Below, one piece after another: positions 46,632 through 52,282 of a DNA stretch of 64,000 nucleotides; position 1 is the stretch's first letter, and each line of letters starts with the position of its first letter. The position numbers and the translations under genes were made by a program. The notes under the pieces were generated by a model that saw only the letters and a list, made by a program, of their open reading frames with translations, made no database searches and was not told the origin of the DNA. This DNA comes from Tanypteryx hageni (taxonomy: Eukaryota > Arthropoda > Insecta > Odonata > Petaluridae): assembly GCA_028673005.1 (NCBI GenBank), contig CM054118.1:91488858-91552857 (forward strand). Direction: 5' to 3'.

Positions 46632-47314
46632 CCATATTTAAAAGCTAATATTCCTATTATTAGGTAATTTAACTGTGATAGGATGACTGTGTGTTAATCA
46701 GTATGTACTGATTGTTGAACCTGCTTCTTTGCAGAAATTATCAAAAATACTTTGAGAAAGCATTAAAGTTGCGTCGTTTAATTACTGAGGATTTTAACGA
46801 AGTTTGGAATTCTGGTGTTAATTTTCTACTTACTCCAGTAACTCTTGGGGATGCCCCACATTTTTCTGAGTTTGCATCAAAGGATAACAGAGAGCAGTGT
46901 GCTACACAAGATTATTGCACACAGCCTGTTAATATGGCCGGTAAAAATTATATGTTAATATTGAATAAGCTTTCATTGACACATTCAGACAGTTATATTT
47001 GTATGTATATTTTAAATATAAGTATTTTGAGAAGCAGTATAAAATGTAGCATAGTCTTTAATGAAATCTTTGTGACACTAAGCAAATAAATTGGTTGCTA
47101 TTGTATTTTCACATAATTAATGAAAATGTCCACTAATATATAGATAAAATTCATTTCAGGATGTCCAGCAATCACAATACCAATAAGATTATCCAAAATT
47201 GGACTTCCTCTTAGCTTACAATTAATAGGGCAGATATATGATGATGGCAATCTAATTAGGGTTGCAAAATGGATTGAAAATGCAGCTAATTTTCCTAAAT
47301 TGATTGTTGAGTGA
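22641..47314 (+). CDS. QRSL1: QRSL1 / GatA, mitochondrial glutamyl-tRNA(Gln) amidotransferase subunit A
   Basis: Nine exons: 22641-22664, 22905-23064, 23151-23346, 23453-23671, 24784-24959, 25401-25618, 37931-38148, 46735-46940 and 47160-47314. All have GT-AG borders and join in frame to 523 codons plus TGA (human is ~528). Exon 1 codes only MLSLSVKQ, and the junction gives [18 protein letters not shown], matching the GatA N-terminus. Amidase-signature residues are present: Lys76 in [10 protein letters not shown], the Ser pair 185/186 in GGSSGGS, and nucleophile Ser209 in GSDTGGS. The enzyme liberates ammonia from glutamine to convert Glu-tRNA(Gln) to Gln-tRNA(Gln) with GatB and GatC in mitochondria. 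An AATAAA signal follows at 47360. Introns 6 and 7 are swollen by transposons. Confidence 0.97.
24344..24603. mobile_element. hAT-type MITE (260 bp) with perfect 8-bp target duplication
   Basis: The ends are CAGTAGCGGATTTGAAAT and, reverse-complemented, CAGTGGTGGATTTGGAAAT. GCCTGCAC is duplicated exactly at 24336-24343 and 24604-24611. The element is inserted in QRSL1 intron 4, and no coding capacity was seen. Confidence 0.85.
25691..25745. repeat. Possible DNA-transposon terminal repeat
   Basis: AGGTGAGCCCTGCTTAACAC followed by a GGTTCCTTATAACACGG tract resembles the ends seen at 5751 and 47481. No partner end was identified. Confidence 0.3.
26354..26400 (+). repeat. Possible hAT element end
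   Basis: CAGTATTGGCAAACCTATGG followed by CATGTGTGCCA resembles the common CAGTG.TGGCAAACC hAT terminus. The opposite end was not found. Confidence 0.35.
26491..26907 (+). repeat. AT-rich tandem duplication (~195-bp unit, two copies)
   Basis: The word ATTCTCTAATACCTATATGG recurs at about 26495 and 26690, and the following sequence aligns through TTAAAGAGTTATTC in both copies. The second copy is longer because it contains a 40-nt insertion (26777-26816), described separately. Confidence 0.8.
26771..26816 (-). mobile_element. Tiny insert of the 'ctgcaagccaccgc' arthropod repeat with ATGTAC duplication
   Basis: Within the second tandem copy, 34 nt lie between two ATGTAC hexamers, whereas copy one has a single ATGTAC. 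The insert, reverse-complemented, is identical to part of the repeat at 60897-60936 (40 matching bases including the flank). It looks like a minimal insertion with target duplication. Confidence 0.6.
27867..28758 (-). mobile_element. Tigger/pogo-like element (892 bp) with TA duplication
   Basis: The ends are CAGGTAACTCTCGTTCAATG and, reverse-complemented, CAGGCAACTATCATTCAACG. Both are flanked by TA (27865-27866 and 28759-28760). The minus strand holds a decayed N-terminal DNA-binding region (for example [20 protein letters not shown]) but no catalytic domain. It lies in QRSL1 intron 6. Confidence 0.7.
28761..29716. other. QRSL1 intron 6 segment, nothing recognised
   Basis: Mixed AT-rich intron. 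The opposed open frames at 28940-29244 overlap each other on both strands and show no family signature. Confidence 0.45.
29717..30534 (-). mobile_element. Tigger-type MITE retaining a CENP-B-like DNA-binding domain
   Basis: The ends CAGTAAGACCCCATTAATCC and, reverse-complemented, CAGTAGAGCCTTGCTAATCC (then GAAC in both) define an ~818-bp element with TA on the left. On the minus strand 30316-30074 encodes [20 protein letters not shown] and then [20 protein letters not shown]. This is the psq/CENP-B N-terminal helix-turn-helix of Tigger/jerky transposases. The DDE domain is missing, so the element is nonautonomous. Confidence 0.8.
30571..32010 (+). mobile_element. mariner element, near full length, transposase frameshifted
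   Basis: Inverted repeats of about 60 bp (left from 30571, right ending 32010) share ATCTAGCATATACATTAGAA and are flanked by TA (30569-30570, 32011-32012). The transposase is read from 30755 to 31779 in three segments. Segment one has an HTH region ([17 protein letters not shown]). Segment two starts near 30964 ([31 protein letters not shown]). Segment three spans 31315-31779 ([19 protein letters not shown]). The catalytic DD34D residues are all present: Asp in DETW, Asp in HDNA, and Asp in PCDY 34 residues later. Indels near 30970 and between 31239 and 31315 break the frame, so it is inactive as it stands. Confidence 0.9.
30755..31779 (+). pseudogene. mariner transposase pseudogene (DD34D)
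   Basis: Open segments 30755-30991, 30964-31239 and 31315-31779 encode successive parts of one mariner transposase. The overlap at 30964-30991 shows a single-base frame change, and stops and shifts lie between 31239 and 31315. The reassembled order would be close to the usual ~345 residues. Confidence 0.85.
32022..32159. repeat. Inverted pair of mariner-like ends around a TA array
   Basis: CATGACTTTTGGAGTGACCC (from 32027) and its complement GGGTCACTCCAAAAGTCATG (ending about 32157) surround TA repeats at 32057-32101. A third partial end (GGTCACTCCAAAAGTTATAT) lies between. GAGGGTCACTCCAAAAGT is a mariner-type terminal sequence, so this is a miniature or solo-end palindrome immediately beside the mariner at 30571-32010. 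Confidence 0.6.
32184..32330 (-). mobile_element. PLE 3'-end fragment, copy 2
   Basis: The reverse complement matches 36240-36342 almost base for base (GTGTGTCGCTTCGACATCCC, CTGAAGTCGTCTGATTGGTG, CCCAACACCTTGTTGACATC). Its 3' side faces left and abuts the TA tract at 32165-32182. A short inverted piece of the same repeat (CGTCTGATTGGTGAGTG) follows at 32341. Confidence 0.75.
32670..32720 (+). repeat. Short tandem repeat of ~14-bp unit
   Basis: Three copies of ACATTAACATGTTA in tandem. The unit is itself palindromic (AACATGTT). Confidence 0.8.
32840..33190 (+). pseudogene. PIF/Harbinger transposase N-terminal fragment
   Basis: Frames give [44 protein letters not shown], then in another frame [20 protein letters not shown]. 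This order ([22 protein letters not shown]...RLA.TLRFLA) is the N-terminal half of PIF/Harbinger nucleases. At least one stop and one frameshift are present, and the catalytic DDE part is absent. Confidence 0.7.
33207..36110 (-). mobile_element. hAT transposon carrying a ZMYM1-like transposase
   Basis: A hAT-type end CAGTGGCGTCGCGTGCCC begins at 33207 (3' side relative to the minus-strand gene). The opposite end is not certain and is placed near 36.0-36.1 kb. The interior is almost wholly the transposase described in the next entry. The element sits inside QRSL1 intron 6 between inverted PLE fragments. Confidence 0.6.
33663..35897 (-). pseudogene. ZMYM1-like hAT transposase, nearly intact
   Basis: An uninterrupted 564-codon frame (35897-34203) holds a TTF-type zinc-finger region ([20 protein letters not shown]) near residues 90-150. 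The hAT RNase-H-like core follows, with [32 protein letters not shown] and [11 protein letters not shown]. After a frame change near 34200 the protein continues as [20 protein letters not shown] to about 34020. After a stop it resumes at 34002-33811 with the C-terminal dimerisation motif ([18 protein letters not shown]) and runs to about 33663 with LVELKKRP. Only a few lesions separate it from a full-length protein, so it is comparatively young. The host ZMYM1 gene is an alternative name for this fold, but the single-exon structure and hAT end favour a transposon. Confidence 0.85.
36145..36342 (+). mobile_element. PLE 3'-end fragment, copy 3
   Basis: This contains the core CTGAAGA...GAAA (36178-36200), TTTTACGTGTGTCGCTTCGA, GCCTCGCCAACCTGAAGTCG and CATCCCAACACCTTGTTGAC, ending exactly where the TA array starts at 36343. 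It matches copy 2 in inverted orientation. Confidence 0.7.
36178..36200 (+). ncRNA. Hammerhead-like core in PLE copy 3 (degenerate)
   Basis: CTGAAGA (T to A in the variable position region of CUGANGA), a GGAGTAGTTCC hairpin region, then GAAA followed by GCTT. This resembles the other PLE copies but with a weaker helix. Confidence 0.25.
36343..36418. repeat. (TA)n microsatellite shared by two convergent PLE ends
   Basis: A pure TA array of about 76 bp separates the 3' ends of PLE copy 3 (+) and copy 4 (-), which point towards each other. Confidence 0.95.
36419..36835 (-). mobile_element. PLE 3'-region fragment, copy 4
   Basis: Read on the minus strand it runs from the C/T-rich Pro/Ser-coding tract through the core at 36606-36583 to CTTGTTGCCATCCATTTATC and ends at the TA array. 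It aligns with 46200-46565. The 172-codon minus-strand open frame is part of this repeat ([20 protein letters not shown]) and is not a host gene. Confidence 0.7.
36583..36606 (-). ncRNA. Hammerhead-like core in PLE copy 4
   Basis: On the minus strand: CTGACGA, one A, GGGATCACCACC, then GAAAGCTT. The conserved core is present, but helix II is poorly paired. Confidence 0.25.
36818..36990. repeat. Large near-perfect palindrome (~85-bp arms)
   Basis: GCATGCACAAAC at 36818 and its complement ending near 36990 begin arms that share CAGACAACTACACCAGTATT and continue to a centre near 36905 (GACATCATCGTTGATGTT). The palindrome lies at the 5' side of PLE copy 4. Confidence 0.8.
37161..37715 (+). mobile_element. 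Inverted duplication of a Tc1-like transposon N-terminal region
   Basis: A left arm (37161 to about 37370) and right arm (about 37510-37715) are inverted copies sharing CAGATCATGTAACTAACTGG and GCAACATTAGATGAAAA. The left arm reads [10 protein letters not shown] and then [11 protein letters not shown], resembling the helix-turn-helix N-terminus of insect Tc1/mariner-group proteins (RRKF...WMKEL...SGRPRISEKTV). Stops interrupt it, and no catalytic domain is present. Confidence 0.55.
39541..39597. repeat. Perfect 16-bp inverted repeat hairpin
   Basis: GTGTAAAGGGACCAGC (39541-39556) pairs exactly with 39582-39597 across a 25-nt loop. Confidence 0.95.
39660..40308 (+). repeat. Dispersed ~650-bp repeat, copy B
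   Basis: Direct-orientation partner of 14654-15309 over its full length. It begins with the foldback CCTACTTTCC-AGAA-TGGAAATAGG. This copy keeps a better B-box-like motif (GGGTTCGATTCCAGG near 39829) than copy A. Nested in the piggyBac element. Confidence 0.75.
41444..43164. other. QRSL1 intron 7 segment, nothing recognised
   Basis: AT-rich. The minus-strand open frame 42159-42503 is low-complexity (Ser/Leu/Ile) with no family motif. Splice-supported exons are absent. Confidence 0.45.
43165..44000 (-). pseudogene. jerky/Tigger-type DDE transposase fragment
   Basis: Minus-strand segments give [15 protein letters not shown] (first Asp region), then [32 protein letters not shown] and [14 protein letters not shown]. 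After a frame break come [14 protein letters not shown] and [20 protein letters not shown]. This is the ordered core of the CENP-B/jerky DDE domain. Frame changes separate the segments, and the DNA-binding domain was not found nearby. Confidence 0.8.
44175..44219 (-). repeat. hAT-type terminal sequence
   Basis: Reverse complement: CAGTGGTGCGCAACCTGTGG, a common hAT terminus. The opposite end was not assigned. Confidence 0.4.
44775..45441. mobile_element. hAT-type MITE (~667 bp)
   Basis: The left end CAGGGCCATGCTGGCCTATG and the right end (reverse complement CAGCCCCACGCTGGGCATAT) share a later GC.GCC.GG tract. Flanking octamers TGTAGTGT and AGTAGTGC are similar, compatible with an old 8-bp target duplication. 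No ORF. Confidence 0.45.
45909..46016. repeat. (TA)n/(TG)n microsatellite upstream of PLE copy 5
   Basis: About 90 bp of TA repeats with ATGTATA variants, passing into TG repeats. Confidence 0.95.
46017..46565 (+). mobile_element. Penelope-like element fragment, copy 5, with GIY-YIG remnant
   Basis: In frame from about 46022: [11 protein letters not shown], then after a stop [19 protein letters not shown] and [17 protein letters not shown]. This is compatible with the C-terminal part of a PLE GIY-YIG endonuclease. The C/T-rich tract follows, then the hammerhead-like core at 46377-46400 and the conserved CCATCCATTTATCCCATTTA end. The fragment lies between two TA arrays (45909-46016 and 46566-46626). 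It is 5' truncated and lacks the reverse transcriptase. Located in QRSL1 intron 7, just before exon 8. Confidence 0.6.
46377..46400 (+). ncRNA. Hammerhead-like core in PLE copy 5
   Basis: CTGATGA, one A, GGA-ATAG-TCC, CC, then GAAAGCTT. The core nucleotides are intact, helix II is short, and no helix I pairing was seen. Confidence 0.3.
46566..46626. repeat. (TA)n microsatellite at the 3' end of PLE copy 5
   Basis: Pure TA array of about 60 bp immediately after the element end. Confidence 0.95.
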
Positions 47315-47359
47315 TTGGCTGTAGAATTTAACCACTGATTGTATATTACAAAGTTGTTT

Positions 47360-47365
47360 AATAAA
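47360..47365 (+). terminator. QRSL1 poly(A) signal
   Basis: AATAAA 46 nt after the QRSL1 stop codon, in the context TGTTTAATAAAAACAT. Confidence 0.7.
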
Positions 47366-48637
47366 AACATAGAAGCTCATTACCTTCAATTGTAAATTGG
47401 ATCTCAAGAAGTTTTGAGATGAATTACACAAACCTATTTATAATCTATAAAAAAGCCTAAGTCTTGTTTCCCTCACTATACAGGCAGTATCCGCTTAACG
47501 TAAAGGTTATATTCCTGAAAAAGGTATATTAAGCAGATGACAACCGTATACGCATGTTATAAATAAAGATGCATTTCCATACAAGTCCATGAATTTTTTC
47601 ACCCAAAATTCAGCTGGAATATTATGCAACTGCATTTATAAAGTAATAAACATTAAATTTAGGCATATAAATAATAAATCGGTGCAGAGAAACATCATAA
47701 TTATGAATAAATACTCATTTAAAAACTAAGTACTTCTATGAAATCATAAGAAAATCTTGATATAGTTTGATGAGTTGCTATAGGATAGAAGAAAAATTAA
47801 TGGCAGTAGAAAAGGTGGCTGTTATCAGAGGATTTTAAAAAGGATTTAGCTGGAGATTTAGGAGGATACTTTGGAGTTGATTTTGGTGGTGCTTTGGGAC
47901 TTGCCATTTTTGAATATTTTATCAGCTACTGTGATTAAAATTGTTTAAATATAAAAGCATAAACAAAATCAAAGAAGTCAATAAATTCGATTGTACATTG
48001 TCCAGCAACAGCGTACATGTGGCAACACATCAGACAATATAATCTGCCTTAGTACAATGTAAATACATACGGTATCATTACACAACGTACTTATTGCCGG
48101 ATATACACTAAGCTAATGGTGTCTGTATATTACAATTAAATCATTACTCCAACAATCTCCATCCTCTTTCCACCTAGCTTTGCACAAACCTAAGACATTC
48201 AAGTTAACTCTTCTCATGTATAGTTTTACATATTCTAATGTCTTTCATATTGAGCTTCTCCCTCTCATGGAAACTTAGGGTTCCACAGAACACAATTGAA
48301 AACCTCTGGTCTAAGTAAATAAAAACAGAGACAATATAAGTCATGAAAAATGTTCAAGCTCATTATCAAAAAAATTAATGACATTGTTTAAGTATGAGCA
48401 AATAATACCAAATAATCTGAATAGGTCTGGATCCTTGATCAGTAAGTTACAAGAAATTTATAGCTCAACAAAGATTTTTGGCATGGAACTTACATTCTAA
48501 ATGAAGCTTCTTACTGGTAAAAAATCACTTCAAACCTGAAAAGAGATCTTATTAACCGACTTAAATAGCATAATTACCAAATAGTTAATGAAATTTGGAA
48601 AATATTTTCTTGCATGCTGGCAGGAAAACTTAATTAA
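47366..48637. other. Intergenic sequence with one possible transposon end
   Basis: CAGTATCCGCTTAACG with a following TATATTCCTG at about 47483-47520 resembles the ends at 5751 and 25691. Nothing else was recognised; no coding signal. Confidence 0.4.
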
Positions 48638-49088
48638 AATAAATAAACAATACTGATAGTATTTTTTATTATAACACTTTTTCTAATCTCCACAAAATAT
48701 AAGCAAAACACGACCATAATCACCATCAACAGGTAACAAGCATTAAAAAAATAGGCAATATATACGAACAAGAGAGAGAGGTGGGGAGGTGAGGATAATA
48801 GGGGGAAGAAGGAGATTGGTTAAAGGTGAGAGAGAGGGAAGGGGGAGGTGGAGGAAAATAGGAGTCAACTGTGAATAGTGGGTGGGGGAATGTGGGGAAG
48901 GGGATGTCATGAACAGAAGAAAGAGAGTGCTATCAGGGGGGAGGGAGGAGGTTGAATATTGTTTTGCAGAAAGACTACTAGGTGGGGGAGGAAGCGCTGA
49001 CATGAGTAGCAAGGAATAAGAGGGGAACTGTTGATCATTAACTAAAAGTATTTCGGGGTTAATTTTGTTGTGTATAATTTCCATTTTC

Positions 49089-49310
49089 TCAGGGACATTT
49101 AATCGGGCCTTTTTCTGCTAAATGTAAGATTTTGGGAATAAAGGAGGAAGAATGATTACAGGTGAATATATGTTTGGTGAAGTGGAAATTGAATGAACCG
49201 GATTTGAAACCTATTGTGTTCATTAACTCTGAATTGAAAATTTCTGTCTGTTTGTCCAATGTAAATACCATTGCAATTGTTACACTTTAAAAGGTACACA
49301 CTGGATTTCT
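49089..49310 (-). pseudogene. GIY-YIG endonuclease remnant of the second PLE family
   Basis: The translation contains a CNNCNG-type Cys motif, IGQTDRNFQFRV and NEHN, matching the V Y.L.C..C...YIGQT.R....R..EH start of PLE GIY-YIG domains. Stop codons follow. Confidence 0.6.
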
Positions 49311-49376
49311 TCATAAAATCAACTGTGTCCTTACTATTGCTGAGAAGTAATCTGAGATTGTTTGAATTCTTGTAAT

Positions 49377-49402
49377 CTGATGATGGTGTTTACTCACCGA
49401 AA
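49377..49402 (+). ncRNA. Hammerhead-like core in inverted terminal repeat of the second PLE
   Basis: CTGATGA (49377-49383), one T, a perfect GGTG-TTTACT-CACC hairpin, then GAAA (49399-49402) followed by CCGGCCG. It lies in the end opposite in sense to the endonuclease frame. The corresponding site at the other end (near 48715-48730, minus strand) is decayed (TTGATGGTGATTATGG). Confidence 0.35.
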
Positions 49403-49474
49403 CCGGCCGTGTTTTGCTTATATTTTATGGAAATGTTATAATAAAAAATACTATCAGTATTGTTTATTTTATTC

Positions 49475-49969
49475 ACAATGGATCATTTAATTATGGTGTT
49501 TTCTGAATTTAAATTCCACTGTATACCTCTATTTGGGACATTAATAACAAAGTGACAAAATATATAATCTTTTAGTTAAAATACCAAAATGAAAATAAGA
49601 AAACTCAAGTATGGAGTGACACATGCCCGTCTTCAGTCTGATCTCTCGAAAGACTTTTTCATGACACCATATTATCTTTTTTAAACATTTTTATTTATTC
49701 GATTCGTCCTAATTGAAAAACATTAATACTTCAGTAATTTGTATCAAATGTTACCCTCAAGTATTTGTTCTGATTAATGTCCTAAGCAATTCAGTAATAA
49801 TTAATATATAGATACTATGCACATTTTGTTTGAATTTGTAAAAGTATTTATGAATAAATCAATCCTTTTTCATTTAGTTTTTCGATATAATCACGCCTTG
49901 AATTTTAGGAACCCCTTACTTTCTCAACAGCCAGAACTAAGAACTAGTAGCAGGGTCGTGAAACTCAAC
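49475..49969. other. Intergenic sequence, nothing recognised
   Basis: AT-rich, with no gene or repeat identified. Confidence 0.45.
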
Positions 49970-50160
49970 GTTAGAAAACGAGGACAGCCTAAACCTTACC
50001 CCTACAACCCCTCCGTCGCTTCAGTGTGTTTTGTTACAGCTCTCCCATTGGTCGAAGACGTTGCCAGGCAACGAGCTACGTAAGCAGACGCTTCTCCCTC
50101 CCCTCCCCCCTAGCCCCCTCTCCTCTGCTCCCCCACCCCCTTTTCGTAGGGGCAGCCGAT
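49970..50160. promoter_or_regulatory. GC-richer promoter-like patch with RFX X-box and CCAAT motifs
   Basis: A C-rich, CpG-containing island in AT-rich surroundings. GTTGCCAGGCAAC (50060-50072) fits the RFX-factor X-box consensus, and CCCATTGG just before it is an inverted CCAAT box. No recognised gene starts here, so it may serve an unrecognised transcript or be part of a repeat. Confidence 0.35.
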
Positions 50161-50564
50161 TTACCGTAAATCAAATAGTTTAATTATTCCATAAATTTGG
50201 CGCAATGATCCTCCAACTTCTTTCAGTTCTGAAAACAATTTACCCATCGAATGTTTATGTGGGAATTGGTACCCACTTTTTAAAGAAAGGAACAGATATT
50301 TCTTTACACGTTTATTGAGGAAAAAAGACTGCAAATCAATTTACAAAATATAACAATAATATTATTGGTCCATTGATCTGTATAAACAAATATAGGACAA
50401 GGTTGGCATAGTATAAACGAATGGATATCACATAAGAGCTTCTTTAGGAGCACATCATGAGCAAAAATAATAAATTCTAAACATTATTGATGTAATAAAA
50501 GTACATTCAAAAATATTATAAGCAAGAAGTAATCGATTACAATTATATCATAATATATACATAA

Positions 50565-50790
50565 AAATCCAGGAAGTCCTTTACATTATAATACAATACA
50601 ATAAGTTACACAGAGCTTTTAAACTTAGGTACATTTACATTCTTAATATGATTAGGGAGTTGATCGTACAATCTTATGCACATGGCTTTAGGCCCTTGAT
50701 GAAACATTGATAATTGTTGTTGATTAACATGCAATCCTCAACTACAGGAATAGTTAATAATAATAAGCTATAATACATGCTTTACTCAGA
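50565..50790 (-). pseudogene. LINE (Jockey/RTE-like) 3' end, reverse-transcriptase tail
   Basis: The minus strand reads GLHVNQQQLSMFHQGPKAM, then IRLYDQLPNHIKNVNVPKFK and YYNVKDFLDF. This is the characteristic C-terminal tail of insect non-LTR retrotransposon polyproteins (...YNKLPxxIKN...FK..L...FYSVEEFL). One in-frame stop is present. The 5' part was not found. Confidence 0.6.
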
Positions 50791-51021
50791 TCAAAAAAAT
50801 AAATCAAGAGTTTTATGACCAACATTGATTTTATGATGAATTACACTGAGGAACAAGGTACATATTTGGTTCTATAAATAATAGGCAGTTCTGATGTAGT
50901 TTGTAAGGCAGATTGTGAATCTGTTTTTAAAATTTGCCTATCATGCATATATGTTGAGATATGACACTTCCAATTAAAGTCGACAAATTCTAGGAAGAAC
51001 ATATTCTAAGTTGAATTTTAT

Positions 51022-52282
51022 TCAATGGAAGATTGTCTGTGTAATTGCAATGATGTAAATGCTTTGATAGCATAACTGAGGCACGAACACAAAACAACAG
51101 TTTACATTAATCACCACAACAAAAATTAAATATGGAATAGCACTCCTCAATAACTTATTAGCTTTATACAAAGACTTAGCTTTGGGTGCCAATTCAACAG
51201 ACTTCCTGACTCCAAGTTGACGCAAGACACCTTCCTTACTTGGACCCCTTTAATGAGAAACATGGAAATTTCAGTAATAAGTAACAATCAAAATAATCTG
51301 AGTTTATCCTATCTATGCTATGTAATATAGAGGTTTTACTGTATGGTATTTTATATAAATAAATATACCTCATAAGGTTCTCCCTCATGGCACTACTAGG
51401 CCTGCATGGGGTCTGAAACCCCGAGGGGCCAGGTTGTGGGCACACTTCACCTTGCTCAGCTGCTGCAGGAAGAAAATACAAGTTAACCATTGAGTCAACT
51501 AACAACAAACATTATACATAGCATGCATAGAGATGATGTATAGAAAGACAAAAACACAGTAGTCACTAGATTAACAGCGTGTATGGAAAACATCGATAAA
51601 ATTGTTTACCTGGGAGGAGTAAACCCGGAATGGAATCCTTCCGAAGTTTCACGGTGCCTTCAATAAAATTCTCCCGCGAGAAATGCTTCAGGCAAACTCT
51701 TCTGTTTTTGTACACATTCATTCGGTCCATGCTTAGTAGCTTAGGATCCCCAATCAGCTTCATCCAAACATCGAATCGCCGATTTGAGTCGGCAGTGGAA
51801 TGAGGGAACCTGGATTCATCATTTAAAAATATACATTCTCTTGCCGATCTTGCGTATTTCACACTCAGGCTTTTCTAAATATTAATAAATATCATAATGG
51901 GTTCAAATGCCCTCACACGTTTCTGTTTCTCCGATGAGAAACATTAATTTTGAGTTTTATTAATGACAACTGTAATAACGCCACCGTTCGAAATGTGAAT
52001 GCTCGTTCAAACATCCAAACACATAAAGATTTCATGCATGTACTTATCTGTAGGCAACAAGGGAATGGATATATTAACCTTTTAAAAAATTAATGTACCT
52101 ATATACAATTTTGATGCCACAACGAGAATCGTTGTTACATCATGTATGACGGTTAAAGGCAACCCATTGAATGCTTTACGAGCTACATTCCATTGCGTAC
52201 CTTGAATAAATAATGTCAAAATACTAACTCGAGTAACCTCCTTTTCCCTACAACTGGGGATGCAACACGGTGGCCAAACCAT
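51022..52282 (-). CDS. THAP-domain protein (partial model, 4 exons)
   Basis: Proposed exons in transcript order: 52282-52238 (MVWPPCCIPSCREKE, the two N-terminal Cys of THAP), 51874-51610, 51462-51369, and 51247 onward. The second exon carries the rest of the domain: ESRFP, VWMKLIG, RVCLKHFSRENF and DSIPGLLLPG, giving the C2CH zinc ligands. Later exons encode a linker and GPSKEGVLRQLG with a basic helix (LAPKAKSLYKANKLLRS) like those following THAP domains in DNA-binding and P-element-type proteins. Exons 2-4 join in frame with good splice sites. The exon 1 donor is weak and makes the Cys-to-FP spacing longer than usual, so the 5' join is tentative. The reading frame ends at 51022 unless a donor near 51110 leads to another exon. 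It could be a host regulator or a domesticated/decayed P-type transposase. Confidence 0.6.

Larger units (their letters stand above)
48638..49474 (-). mobile_element. Second PLE family copy with inverted terminal repeats
   Basis: Inverted ends of about 75 bp (48638-48714 and 49395-49474) share AAACAATACTGATAGTATTT and ATATAAGCAAAACACG. Between them the minus strand encodes a GIY-YIG-like segment (VYLLKCN, GIYIGQTDRNFQFRVNEHN in shifted frames near 49310-49200). After stops come LRKWKLYTTK and a GA-rich low-complexity tract (48770-48960). Inverted terminal repeats of this kind are known for Penelope-like elements. The reverse transcriptase is absent. Confidence 0.65.

Noticed and set aside
48743..49084. 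113-codon minus-strand Ser/Pro/Leu-rich open frame
   Set aside because: Product of a GA-rich low-complexity tract within the second PLE copy.
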